The position numbers and the translations under genes were made by a program. 64,000 nt of DNA from JACNJF01 sp050288105. Lineage in GTDB: Bacteria; Pseudomonadota; Gammaproteobacteria; GCA-001735895. The notes beneath the pieces were generated by a model, which was not told the DNA's origin, ran no database searches, and was given only the letters and a program-made list of their open reading frames with translations. Within the stretch, counting starts at the first letter, position 1. Every line of letters starts with the position of its first letter. This document shows positions 8,479 through 17,072 of the stretch, piece after piece. The stretch spans positions 1-64,000 of the forward strand of contig JBNKDE010000011.1 of NCBI GenBank assembly GCA_050288105.1. The letters are read 5' to 3'.

Positions 8479-9920
8479 CTATAAATTTTGAAGCTTTTAA
8501 AGAACAGCCATTCTTTGATGAATTAATTACTCCTAAAGGAAATGCGCGAGCATATGCGCGCAAGTTATATAGCTTCATTAATAAATTGGATGTGACTGAG
8601 CTGGATGACCGACAAAAAGGTGCCGAACTGGCGATCAAGCAGATGGGTATTACCTTTCGTGTCTATTCCAAGGAGGAGGGGGCAATTGATCGAGCCTGGC
8701 CCTTCGATATCATTCCCAGAATCATTCCGCTGAGTGAGTGGAAAAAAGTCGAAGAAGGGTTAAAGCAAAGGGTAACTGCGCTGAACATGTTTATTGACGA
8801 TCTGTATCATGATCAGAAAATCGTTAAGGACAAGGTATTCCCTGCATCGGTGCTGGCGAAGTCGGTTAATTTTCGTGAGCAATGTATAGGTGTCAATCCT
8901 CCATTGAATATCTGGGCGCACATCTGTGGTTCAGATCTGGTACGACATAGTGATGGTAAAATCTATGTGCTGGAGGACAATCTCAGGGTACCGTCAGGTG
9001 TTTCCTATATGCTGGAAAATCGACTGGTTACCAAACGGGTTTTCCCGGAACTGTTCGAGACCTATAGCCCGTTGCCAATAGATAATTATCCCGCTGAACT
9101 TTTTGATATGCTGACCTCATTATCTCCCAGACCAGGAGACAGCCCTGAGATTGTCGTAATGACGCCAGGTATCTATAACTCAGCTTATTTTGAACATGCT
9201 TACCTGGCGCAGCAAATGGGTTGCGAACTCGTGGAAGGACGTGATCTGGTAGTACAGGATGATGATTGTGTTTATATGCGGAACATCGAAGGCTTAAGTC
9301 GAGTCGATGTTATTTATCGCCGTATCGATGATTTATTTATTGATCCGGAAGCGTTTGATCCAGACTCAATGCTGGGCGTACCCGGTCTGATGCGAGCCTG
9401 GAAGGCTGGCAATGTTGCACTGGCTAATGCACCAGGGGCGGGTGTCGCGGATGACAAGGTTGTCTATTCCTATGTGCCGGATATTATTAAATACTATCTG
9501 GATCAGGATGCCATTGTTCCCAACGTGCCAACCTGGAGGTGTATGGATGAAGATTCCAGGCAATACGTACTTGAGCACCTGGACGAGCTGGTCGTTAAGC
9601 CTGCAAATGAGTCCGGTGGTTATGGCATGTTAATCGGGCCCGCATCGACTCGCGCGGAAAGGGATGAGTTTGCAAAACTGATAAAAAATGACCCTCGTAA
9701 TTATATTGCACAACCTACGCTGGGGATTTCCACGGTACCGTCGGTTGTTAAAGGCACGGTCGAACCACGCCATGTTGATTTACGCCCCTTTATATTGAGT
9801 GGTAAAGAAATCGATGTGACTACCGGAGGCTTAACACGGGTTGCCCTGAAAAAAGGTTCACTAGTGGTTAATTCATCACAGGGTGGTGGCAGTAAAGACA
9901 CCTGGGTAGTGGCAGATTAA
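8475..9920 (+). CDS. Circularly permuted ATP-grasp protein (COG2308 type)
   Basis: This 481-residue protein belongs to the circularly permuted ATP-grasp type 2 family, predicted to form amide bonds by activating a carboxylate with ATP. Conserved segments include WPFDIIPRII near residue 75, LEDNLRVPSGVSYMLENR near 165, and the nucleotide-binding VVKPANESGGYGMLIGP near 375. It overlaps the upstream gene by ATGA, and a strong AGGAGG site precedes the ATG, so translation is coupled but probably also independent. The alpha-E gene follows 14 bases later. No substrate has been established for this family. Confidence 0.92.
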   Translation: MTINFEAFKEQPFFDELITPKGNARAYARKLYSFINKLDVTELDDRQKGAELAIKQMGITFRVYSKEEGAIDRAWPFDIIPRIIPLSEWKKVEEGLKQRVTALNMFIDDLYHDQKIVKDKVFPASVLAKSVNFREQCIGVNPPLNIWAHICGSDLVRHSDGKIYVLEDNLRVPSGVSYMLENRLVTKRVFPELFETYSPLPIDNYPAELFDMLTSLSPRPGDSPEIVVMTPGIYNSAYFEHAYLAQQMGCELVEGRDLVVQDDDCVYMRNIEGLSRVDVIYRRIDDLFIDPEAFDPDSMLGVPGLMRAWKAGNVALANAPGAGVADDKVVYSYVPDIIKYYLDQDAIVPNVPTWRCMDEDSRQYVLEHLDELVVKPANESGGYGMLIGPASTRAERDEFAKLIKNDPRNYIAQPTLGISTVPSVVKGTVEPRHVDLRPFILSGKEIDVTTGGLTRVALKKGSLVVNSSQGGGSKDTWVVAD

Positions 9921-9934
9921 CAGGAGAATTTAAA

Positions 9935-10867
9935 ATGCTTGCAAGAGTAGCAGAAACCATTTACTGGATTGGTCGTTATCAGGAACGTGCTGAAAATACT
10001 GCACGCTTAATCAAGGTGAATACCAATCTGACGCTGGATTTACCCAAGGGCATCATTCCTGACTGGGAGCCTTTAATCACCATACTGGGATGCGATGAGC
10101 TGTATCATCAGGCTCACCCGGAAATGACAGAAAGAAGAATAGTCAACTTCCTGATCAGTGATGAAAGTAATCCTGTATCGATATTATCCTCCCTCGGTTA
10201 TTTACGCGAAAATGCGCGAACAATACGTGAAATATTGCCCAGAGAAGGTTGGGAGCATATCAATGCAACCTATCAACGGGCAGTGGAAAACAAAAGCCTG
10301 AGCTATGCACGTAAAGGCAGACATGAATACCTGGATTTAATCATGGTCTCCCTACAGCAAATGACAGGCCTGCTATCAGGAAGTATGAATCACGATCTGG
10401 CTTATGATTTCCTGAATATGGGGCGTAAAATCGAGCGTGCTGATATGACTACTCGTATCATCGATGTGCGAGCTGAAAACACAATCCCTGATGACGTTCC
10501 CGAGCTCAAACCTTTTGAAGACATGTTGTGGATGAGTATGTTGAGATCCTTAACGGCTTATCAAATGTATCGTCAAAGTAAACAGGCAAGAATACAGCGT
10601 AATGATGTACTGAATTTTCTGTTCTCACATGCCAGCTTTCCTCGTGCCGTCAGTTTTTGTGTAGAGGACATGGCAGATTCTCTGGAAGATTTGCCGAATA
10701 ATGAAGGTTGCAAGAAACATATCCAGAAATTACGCAATATTCTCGAACCTTCAAAACGCAAGAATATGGATAACACCGAATTGCATGAGTACATTGATAA
10801 AATTCAATTGCAACTTGCTAACCTGCATAACGAAATCAGCGTAACCTATTTTCCGCAGGTGAATTGA
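9935..10867 (+). CDS. Alpha-E domain protein (COG2307)
   Basis: This all-helical 310-residue protein opens with the family signature MLARVAETIYWIGRYQERAENTARL; two-residue acid/arginine pairs in this helix are conserved in alpha-E proteins. It almost always occurs beside circularly permuted ATP-grasp and transglutaminase genes and is thought to be a structural or catalytic partner of the ligase. It is the last gene of the operon, 14 bases after the ATP-grasp gene, with an AGGAG ribosome-binding site. The biochemical function is unknown. Confidence 0.92.
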   Translation: MLARVAETIYWIGRYQERAENTARLIKVNTNLTLDLPKGIIPDWEPLITILGCDELYHQAHPEMTERRIVNFLISDESNPVSILSSLGYLRENARTIREILPREGWEHINATYQRAVENKSLSYARKGRHEYLDLIMVSLQQMTGLLSGSMNHDLAYDFLNMGRKIERADMTTRIIDVRAENTIPDDVPELKPFEDMLWMSMLRSLTAYQMYRQSKQARIQRNDVLNFLFSHASFPRAVSFCVEDMADSLEDLPNNEGCKKHIQKLRNILEPSKRKNMDNTELHEYIDKIQLQLANLHNEISVTYFPQVN

Positions 10868-10991
10868 TTTGGGTTCGATTAAGCCGCTTATGCTGTCTTG
10901 CATTTTCATTTTCCTAATTCAGAAACAGGTCTCTTGATTATTCCAAATACCTGACTATATTAGTGGTAACTGATATTTGACCTGGATAGAC

Positions 10992-11198
10992 ATGATGAAA
11001 CGCAACGTAGGTGGGACTGACAAGCTCATTCGAATACTGTTGGCAATGACTGTAATGGGGGTAGGGTTTTATAACCCTGATTACTGGTGGACGATAGGTA
11101 TAGGCGTCATCATCCTTATGACTGCTATTGGCTCTTTATGCCTGCTTTATTCTGCGTTAGGTATTTCTACCTGTGCCACAGAAAACTGCGACAGTTAG
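10992..11198 (+). CDS. Small DUF2892-type inner-membrane protein
   Basis: This is a protein of about 68 residues beginning MMKRNVGGTDKLIRILLA, the usual opening of DUF2892/YgaP-like membrane domains, followed by two hydrophobic segments (roughly 13-30 and 35-58). Cysteines occur near the C-terminus (SLCLLYSALGISTCATENC). Starts at 10992 or 10995 are equally plausible, and an upstream TTG at 10977 is less likely. In other proteins this domain is fused to rhodanese domains that handle sulfur. Here it stands alone between the alpha-E gene and a HAD hydrolase, and no function can be assigned. Confidence 0.75.
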   Translation: MMKRNVGGTDKLIRILLAMTVMGVGFYNPDYWWTIGIGVIILMTAIGSLCLLYSALGISTCATENCDS

Positions 11199-11235
11199 CT
11201 CAGTTTAGTTTGGGTTCACTTCGACTTTACCTGGT

Positions 11236-11273
11236 CTGGTAAAAATCAGGCTTACGCCTGAGAGATTTACCAG
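11236..11273 (+). other. Hairpin immediately upstream of the HAD hydrolase start
   Basis: CTGGTAAA (11236-11243) pairs with TTTACCAG (11266-11273), and the inner TCAGGC pairs with GCCTGA, around a small internal loop. The hairpin ends 4 bases before the ATG at 11278, so it would sequester the ribosome-binding region. No T-tract follows, so it is not a typical terminator. It could be a translational control element or chance. Confidence 0.35.
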
Positions 11274-11277
11274 CGAT

Positions 11278-11928
11278 ATGAGAAGATTCGATCTCGTTAT
11301 TTTTGACCTTGATGGACTGCTCATTGATAGTGAGCGTATCGCGCTTGAACAGTTTTTGCTCACGGCAAAAGAATTCAATATAGAGTTAAATAATAAAGAC
11401 TACCTGCAATGCATTGGGGCAAATGCAAAAAGGGTAGACGAGATTTTATCCAGGGCTCTGGCAGGTCAAATCGAGTATCCGAAATTTAAATCCGCCTGGA
11501 GAGCAAGATACAAATCACTGATAGAGCATCAGCCCATTCCGCTTAAGCCAGGTGCAATTGAAATCCTGACAGATATAAGATCAAGACAGCAACCCGTCTG
11601 TTTAGCCACCTCTACGGAAACAGTTCAAGCCCGAGTTAAATTGAATAATGCCGGAATATCTGAATATTTCGACAGCATCATTGGTGGTGATCGGGTTGAG
11701 CACAGTAAGCCAGCTCCTGATATATTCTTGGCAGCTGCAACAGAATTTAACGTCATACCAGAAAACTGCCTGGTGCTTGAAGACTCTGAAAATGGCGTAA
11801 GAGCAGCTATAAGTGCTGCAATGCAGGTGATACAGATCCCGGATCTAGTGCTACCATCCGCCAGCCTCCGACAGCAGGGGCATACCATACTGAACAGCCT
11901 GCTGGATGTCATTGATTATAAATTTTGA
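11278..11928 (+). CDS. HAD-superfamily hydrolase, beta-phosphoglucomutase-like subfamily
   Basis: This 216-residue phosphatase or mutase-like enzyme has all four HAD motifs: FDLDG with nucleophile Asp10 and Asp12, the Thr/Ser motif in CLATST, Lys in SKPAPD, and the acidic motif VLEDSENG. The helical cap between motifs I and II (about 15-85) is of the beta-PGM/YniC type. Such enzymes dephosphorylate sugar phosphates or related metabolites, and the substrate cannot be read from sequence. It stands alone between a DUF2892 gene and a tyrosine phosphatase gene. Confidence 0.88.
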   Translation: MRRFDLVIFDLDGLLIDSERIALEQFLLTAKEFNIELNNKDYLQCIGANAKRVDEILSRALAGQIEYPKFKSAWRARYKSLIEHQPIPLKPGAIEILTDIRSRQQPVCLATSTETVQARVKLNNAGISEYFDSIIGGDRVEHSKPAPDIFLAAATEFNVIPENCLVLEDSENGVRAAISAAMQVIQIPDLVLPSASLRQQGHTILNSLLDVIDYKF

Positions 11929-12036
11929 CCAAAATTTTAACCGCTAATCCCTTTTCATCCTGACAGCAGTTTTTGCGTATAATCCACAGCTCCAGAATTT
12001 AATAATTGATCATTGCCGGGAGTAAGCAGTTTGCGT

Positions 12037-12528
12037 ATGACGAAAAAATCACGAATCAAGGTCCTGTTTGTGTGCATGGGCAATATCTGCCGCTCGCCAA
12101 CTGCTGAAGGTGCGTTTACGAAACTGGTACAGGAAAGTGGGCTTGCCGAAAACATTATTATCGATTCTGCCGGTACTCATTCCTATCATGTGGGCTCATC
12201 CCCAGATAACAGGGCCCAGGCAGCAGCTCGTAAAAGAGGGGTCGATTTATCCAGCTTGCGCGCCAGGCAATTCAGCGTGAATGATTTTGATGAATTTGAT
12301 TACATTATAGTGATGGACCGTTCCAATCTCAGGGATGTACTCGCGTTACGAGAATCAGGGCAGGAAAGTACCGTTAAACTGTTTCTTGAATATGCAGCAA
12401 AGGCGTCCGTTGACGAAGTTCCCGATCCCTATTATGGTGGGGACAGAGGTTTTGAATACGTGCTTGATTTGATCGAGGATGCATCTGCAGGGCTGTTAAA
12501 ACATATCATAGAGACACAGCTGAAATAA
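12037..12528 (+). CDS. Low-molecular-weight protein tyrosine phosphatase
   Basis: The active-site loop FVCMGNICRSPTAEG lies at residues 11-25 (nucleophile Cys13, Arg19), and the general-acid DPYYGG loop sits near the C-terminus, as in the cytosolic LMW-PTP family. It may act on phosphotyrosine proteins or small phosphates. ATG 12037 gives 163 residues. A GGGAG motif (12018-12022) is better spaced for a TTG at 12031, so translation could begin there, two codons earlier. It is convergent with the EamA exporter gene, only 6 bases apart. Confidence 0.92.
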   Translation: MTKKSRIKVLFVCMGNICRSPTAEGAFTKLVQESGLAENIIIDSAGTHSYHVGSSPDNRAQAAARKRGVDLSSLRARQFSVNDFDEFDYIIVMDRSNLRDVLALRESGQESTVKLFLEYAAKASVDEVPDPYYGGDRGFEYVLDLIEDASAGLLKHIIETQLK

Positions 12529-12534
12529 TCGATT

Positions 12535-13386
12535 TCAGAATTTTCGTTTTATCCTGATCAGCATGACGCCCGAGATAATAATGAGTACAGCGCCTGACCA
12601 TGCCCAGATGTCCATCCACTCGTCCCACAGAAACCATCCGATGATTGATGCATACAGTATAGAGCTGTAGCTGTAATGGCTGATTTGAGAGGCCGGCGCA
12701 ATCGCATAGCCCCTAGTCATGATGATCTGTGCGACGGAGGCCGATAGGCCCAGCAGGAGCAGATGCATCAGTTGCTTAAAATCCGGCGTTTGCCAGTTGA
12801 AAAACGCTGGCAGGCTTGATATCACGAGGCCGGATAAGGCAAAGTAAAATACGATTGTAATTGGTTTTTCGGTGCTGGTCAGGTGTCTTACCGCTGTTTT
12901 GGCAAGGGCCACCAATAGCCCGCCTGCGAGCCCGACCAATGCAACGGTATTGATTTCATTAAAGTCTGGTTTAATAATCAAACTGACCCCGATGAAACCG
13001 GTAATAATTACCGGTATGATCATTTTGTCCAGACTCTCTTTTAGCCACAGCCAGGCAACCACGGGAATAAAAAGAGGCGCAGTCATTTTAAGGATCATGG
13101 CATTGGCAAGAGGGATATTTGCAATAGCATAAAAAAAACAATACATAGCCGAAATACCAGAGATGCCGCGTATTATATGCAGCGTCGGCCTGCTGGTTTT
13201 TAATGCGGAAAGGCCGTGTTGAAATAGCAGGGGAATGATAATTTGCAGGCCGAATAGATTACGAAAGAAAACGATCATTTCATTGTTCAGGCCTTCAGAT
13301 ACTGCTCGCACCTGTGTGCCCATAAACACAAAGAATACTTCGGACAGCATGATGAGCGCTGCCCCCTTCAACAGGTTGGGATGCAT
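12535..13386 (-). CDS. EamA/DMT-family membrane transporter
   Basis: This 283-residue protein has about ten predicted membrane helices in two EamA repeats, ending with the basic tail RIKRKF. Members of the drug/metabolite transporter superfamily export small metabolites, and the substrate is unknown. The start codon overlaps the hflD stop by one base (TAATG), making it the last gene of the long ppsA-to-EamA minus-strand run. In many gammaproteobacteria purB follows hflD, so this position has been substituted here. Confidence 0.88.
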   Translation of the reverse strand: MHPNLLKGAALIMLSEVFFVFMGTQVRAVSEGLNNEMIVFFRNLFGLQIIIPLLFQHGLSALKTSRPTLHIIRGISGISAMYCFFYAIANIPLANAMILKMTAPLFIPVVAWLWLKESLDKMIIPVIITGFIGVSLIIKPDFNEINTVALVGLAGGLLVALAKTAVRHLTSTEKPITIVFYFALSGLVISSLPAFFNWQTPDFKQLMHLLLLGLSASVAQIIMTRGYAIAPASQISHYSYSSILYASIIGWFLWDEWMDIWAWSGAVLIIISGVMLIRIKRKF

Positions 13387-14021
13387 TAAGTATTCTGGTT
13401 ATCTAAACGGTTTAAAATTTGCTGAGCCTGCTGAACATATTTTTTTCGGTAAAACAGCAGCTTTAGACGGGATCCTCCCAGCTGTCGCCATAATACCGCG
13501 GCTCGAATGCCAGCAAAAAGCAGGGTACGTATTTTACTGGTGTTGTCTGAATGGGTCAGGTAGTGCTGGTCACCCTGTACCATGATTCTGGGTTTGATCG
13601 TACTGATCGTTTTTTGATAGAGGCCATCGATTTTGTGGATTTTCGCCTGTGCAGACATATCGAAATCGCTAGCCTGTTGCTGAATATCTTCCAGGCCTTT
13701 GTGAATGGCATTGGCCATTTTGTCATTTTTTGCCAGCCGTGCATCCAGTTTTATCATTGAAAGTACGTAATAAGCGATGGAGCGGTCTGGATTTTTTTGT
13801 TGACCGCCGAGATACGCAATCAATGCCCTGAGTCCCTGCATTAAGCCATCACCTGAGCCGTAAATCTCATTTACCGATGCAGCATTCAGGGTAAACAGGC
13901 TATCGCAGCTGCAATCAAAGGCCGCCTGATTGATGGTCTCACCATGTGCCAGTTGCTGGATCAGGTTTGCTGACTGGAACATGCTGGCGAGCGCCAGGGT
14001 TTGATAATTCAGGTTGTTCAT
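13386..14021 (-). CDS. hflD: High-frequency lysogenization protein HflD homologue
   Basis: This 211-residue mostly helical protein has the HflD opening (YQTLALASMFQSANLIQQLA) and its normal position directly after mnmA, overlapping it by 4 bases. In E. coli HflD is a peripheral inner-membrane protein that interacts with phage lambda CII and affects lysogeny. Its normal cellular role is unclear. The mnmA-hflD pairing is conserved in gammaproteobacteria. Confidence 0.92.
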   Translation of the reverse strand: MNNLNYQTLALASMFQSANLIQQLAHGETINQAAFDCSCDSLFTLNAASVNEIYGSGDGLMQGLRALIAYLGGQQKNPDRSIAYYVLSMIKLDARLAKNDKMANAIHKGLEDIQQQASDFDMSAQAKIHKIDGLYQKTISTIKPRIMVQGDQHYLTHSDNTSKIRTLLFAGIRAAVLWRQLGGSRLKLLFYRKKYVQQAQQILNRLDNQNT

Positions 14022-15109
14022 GATTGATTAAAGGCTTTCTCGATGATTCCGCCACCCAGACAAACCTCTCCCTGATAGAAAACCAGTGACTGGCCAGGGG
14101 TGATTGCGCGTTGCGCAGTTTCGAAAGCGATAATGGCGGTATCCTGTTGAATTTGTTCGATTGTACAGTGCTGGTCCTGTTGTCGATAGCGTATTTTAGC
14201 GGTCATGGCTGAGCTGGTATCGGTGTACTCCGGGTTAATCCAGTGCAGGTTCTGAATCTGGCAATGTGAATGAAAAAGAGCAGGGTGGTCATGTCCCTGC
14301 GCAACCAGCAATACATTGTTGGTCAGATCCTTGTCGACAACAAACCACGGATCCTCAGAGGCATTTTGCATGCCGCCTATACCCAGGCCCTGGCGTTGCC
14401 CAATGGTATAGAACATCAGGCCACTATGCTGAGCTATGGTTATTCCATCAAGGGTTTTGATATCGCCCGGTTGTGCCGGGATAAACTGTTGCAGGAAATC
14501 CTTGAACTTGCGTTCGCCAATAAAGCAGATCCCGGTTGAATCCTTTTTATTGAACACATCAAATCCATTTTCAGCCGCGATTTTCCTTACCTCAGGCTTT
14601 TCCAGTTTTCCCACCGGGAACAGGGCCTGGGATAGCTGGTCACTGCTCAGACTGTGCAAAAAGTATGACTGATCCTTGTTATTGTCGAGCCCTCGCAGTA
14701 ACTCGGTATGATTGCCCAGCGTCCTATTCTGTACATAATGACCCGTGGCGATGCGAGTTGCACCCAGTGATAAAGCAAAATCGAGAAATGCCTTAAACTT
14801 TATTTCTTTGTTACACATGATATCAGGATTCGGTGTGCGTCCTGCGCGATACTCTGCAAGAAAATACTCAAAGACGTTATCCCAGTATTCGGTTGCGAAA
14901 TTGACCGAATGCAGAGGAATATCCAGTTTGTCGCAAACTTGCTGAGCATCGGCCAGGTCGACACTGGCAGAACAGTATTCTTCGGTGTCGTCTTCTTCCC
15001 AGTTTTTCATAAACAGCGCTTCGACTTCATAGCCCTGCTGCTTGAGTAAAAGTGCCGCGACTGAGGAATCTACGCCCCCAGACATACCAATAATGATTTT
15101 TTCTTTCAT
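14018..15109 (-). CDS. mnmA: tRNA-specific 2-thiouridylase MnmA
   Basis: MnmA thiolates uridine-34 of Lys, Glu and Gln tRNAs, taking sulfur relayed through the Tus system. The PP-loop SGGVDSS (residues 10-16) binds ATP, and the catalytic cysteines are Cys99 (NPDIMCN) and Cys195 (STGICFIGER). The 363-residue length is normal. The stop region overlaps hflD, and the start overlaps the upstream exported-protein gene by 4 bases, indicating tight coupling. Confidence 0.97.
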   Translation of the reverse strand: MKEKIIIGMSGGVDSSVAALLLKQQGYEVEALFMKNWEEDDTEEYCSASVDLADAQQVCDKLDIPLHSVNFATEYWDNVFEYFLAEYRAGRTPNPDIMCNKEIKFKAFLDFALSLGATRIATGHYVQNRTLGNHTELLRGLDNNKDQSYFLHSLSSDQLSQALFPVGKLEKPEVRKIAAENGFDVFNKKDSTGICFIGERKFKDFLQQFIPAQPGDIKTLDGITIAQHSGLMFYTIGQRQGLGIGGMQNASEDPWFVVDKDLTNNVLLVAQGHDHPALFHSHCQIQNLHWINPEYTDTSSAMTAKIRYRQQDQHCTIEQIQQDTAIIAFETAQRAITPGQSLVFYQGEVCLGGGIIEKAFNQS

Positions 15110-15678
15110 TGAATTTGAGGGTTTAATGCGACTGGAAAAGTCTTTTTGGCTTCCCAGTCGGTCAATTTTTGAATATAGGGTGGCTTACCGTTATCTAAAT
15201 ACCATGAATCAACCGCATACAGCTGATGATCTGTGAGGTCTTCAATAAGTGCTGTCCAGTGACTTGCAAACCAGACTATGCGACGTTGTTTTCCGGCAAC
15301 CTTGTGCCATTTAAGCAAGCTTCTTTTTTCCAGCGCATTCAGGTATTGAAACGTATTGGTTGATTCGTCTATACAGTCCTGCTGGTGGGGTAGATCCTGG
15401 CCAGAATAATTTTCACCTTTATCCTGGGAAGTGCCTGTGATTTCGCCAGTGTATTGTTCCATTAACGCGATCGCCTTGCGAATCTGCAATTTTTCTGTCA
15501 TAGCATCCGGCGCGCTGGGCTTGAAAATATCTTTAATTTCAGACCATTGCTGTTGCGTCAGGTCGAGTTCGATCCTGGTTTTGCAACCAAAATCTGAGCA
15601 CTGAACAAACTCAGGCTGTTTCGCCAGACTGGGTGTTGCCGACAGTAATAAAATCAGGATCAGGGAAAAACGCGACAC
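15106..15678 (-). CDS. Exported protein of unknown function
   Basis: I do not recognise this family. With a GTG start at 15678, just after the NUDIX stop, the protein opens with a clear signal peptide (VSRFSLILILLLSATPSLA, cleavage before KQPEF). The mature part is about 170 residues and contains three cysteines (FVQCSDFGCKT and QQDCIDES). A GTG at 15744 would add 22 residues and overlap the NUDIX gene. It sits between the NUDIX gene and mnmA with a 4-base overlap to mnmA. A periplasmic location is likely. Confidence 0.7.
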   Translation of the reverse strand: MSRFSLILILLLSATPSLAKQPEFVQCSDFGCKTRIELDLTQQQWSEIKDIFKPSAPDAMTEKLQIRKAIALMEQYTGEITGTSQDKGENYSGQDLPHQQDCIDESTNTFQYLNALEKRSLLKWHKVAGKQRRIVWFASHWTALIEDLTDHQLYAVDSWYLDNGKPPYIQKLTDWEAKKTFPVALNPQIQ

Positions 15679-15679
15679 T

Positions 15680-16144
15680 TTATAAAAATGCAGAGCTAAA
15701 AACCTGTAAAGGGTAGGATGGTTTTTCAAGATAGTCCAGAACACACTGCAGCACCATGGGTGAGCGGTGAGCTTCTTGTGTCTCGCGTATCTCGTCCAGT
15801 GTCATCCAGGTAGCGCTAATAATGTCAGCATCCAGTGGCTGGTTCAGGCAGTCTCCGACCTTTCCACTGATCGCGAAGCGCAGATAGGTCAGCTGACTGG
15901 CTGGATCAGGTGTATAGCGGTAAATGCCGCAAAGCTGATGCGGGGTAAAGGGATAACTGGTTTCTTCCAGAGTTTCTCTGATCACGGCCTGTTGAATAGT
16001 TTCACCGGCTTCTAAATGGCCGGCAGGCTGGTTGTATTGTACCCGGCCTTCAATCATCTCTTTGACCATTAAAAAGCGCCCGTCATGCTCGGCGATTGCA
16101 GCTACGGTGACGTGCGGCTTCCAGATTTCCTGTTCATTGCTCAC
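15680..16144 (-). CDS. NUDIX hydrolase, NudJ-like
   Basis: The protein starts like NudJ (WKPHVTVAAIAEHDGRFLMV) and carries a NUDIX box from Gly42: GHLEAGE, then RETLEET. The usual Gly near the box end is Ser63, while the metal-binding glutamates (REtLEE) are intact, so hydrolysis of a nucleoside or thiamine pyrophosphate is still plausible. GTG 16144 is favoured as start; a TTG at 16165 is possible. It overlaps the MBL hydrolase gene by 11 bases. A NudJ-like gene next to mnmA is common in gammaproteobacteria. Confidence 0.88.
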   Translation of the reverse strand: MSNEQEIWKPHVTVAAIAEHDGRFLMVKEMIEGRVQYNQPAGHLEAGETIQQAVIRETLEETSYPFTPHQLCGIYRYTPDPASQLTYLRFAISGKVGDCLNQPLDADIISATWMTLDEIRETQEAHRSPMVLQCVLDYLEKPSYPLQVFSSAFL

Positions 16145-17072
16145 GATGCTGATACCAGTGCGCAAGCCCCTGACAGTTGAGTTGAATATCCATAGCCAGC
16201 TTTTCGCTGATGGTTTCTTCGCTCAGCTCAAATTCATCTGCCAGCAATCTGCCCATTGCGTCTACCAGGGACTTTTGACCCTGTTCAGAATCGGGTTTAA
16301 CCGTCACGGTTAGATCAACGTACTTATCCAGCATGCTGTGGTAGTGATCTACCAGTGCAGCGGGATCAGGTAGTATTCCAAAATGGGTCAGGTACATTCT
16401 GTCAGGCTGGTAAGACATCATCAGGTCTATCGACTGGTGTAATGCAGCAGGATCGAAATGCGACGGGGTTGAGGTCGGGATAATAAACCGATCACCGCGA
16501 TATAACAGCTCAGGGTATGACAACCCGAAGGTATCGCCGCTAAAGATGCCGCTGCTGGTGGGGTCGACCACACAAAAGTGATGATAGGCATGCCCTGGTG
16601 TGTCAATGATGATGAACTCACGTTGTGCGAGCTTGAAGCTGAATAGATGCTCAGCGCGTATGACCCGATGTTCGTCTATTGCAGGTATTTCACCGTAAAG
16701 TCGATCAAATACTTCATCCCCATAAACAACCCTGGTTGCAGTGACCAGCTTTTCGGGGTTAATCATGTGGCGCGCGCCTCTCGGGTGAATGACCAGTTGC
16801 GCCTGGGGAAACTCTCGCATCATCACACCCGCGCCACCAGCATGATCCAGATGCACATGAGTAGGCACTACATACCTGACCTGATCTGCACTTAAGGACA
16901 GATCAGACAGGAATTGCTGCAGGTAGGGCAGGCTGTGTGCCGTACCCGTTTCTATAACCGCTACCTGCCCATCCTGGACCACGCAGTAAAAGCAGGCAAC
17001 TCCCGGTTTTACATAGTGAGCATCCAGTTGATAAACGCCATGTCCTAGATCCTGAAAAACCGCATTGCTCAT
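16134..17072 (-). CDS. MBL-fold metallo-hydrolase
   Basis: This 312-residue protein has the metallo-beta-lactamase-fold zinc motif THVHLDHAGG (His72, His74, Asp76, His77), further ligands in DTPGHAYHH and GDTFGLSY, and a final THFG motif. The C-terminal extension of about 70 residues is helical. The family includes glyoxalase II-like thioesterases and lactonases, and the substrate cannot be assigned. It begins within the ppsA stop codon (ATGA overlap) and is probably co-transcribed with it. Confidence 0.88.
   Translation of the reverse strand: MSNAVFQDLGHGVYQLDAHYVKPGVACFYCVVQDGQVAVIETGTAHSLPYLQQFLSDLSLSADQVRYVVPTHVHLDHAGGAGVMMREFPQAQLVIHPRGARHMINPEKLVTATRVVYGDEVFDRLYGEIPAIDEHRVIRAEHLFSFKLAQREFIIIDTPGHAYHHFCVVDPTSSGIFSGDTFGLSYPELLYRGDRFIIPTSTPSHFDPAALHQSIDLMMSYQPDRMYLTHFGILPDPAALVDHYHSMLDKYVDLTVTVKPDSEQGQKSLVDAMGRLLADEFELSEETISEKLAMDIQLNCQGLAHWYQHREQ

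Noticed and set aside
10865..10890. GGTTCGATTA resembling a tRNA T-arm
   Set aside because: No acceptor stem, D-arm or anticodon arm can be formed around it.
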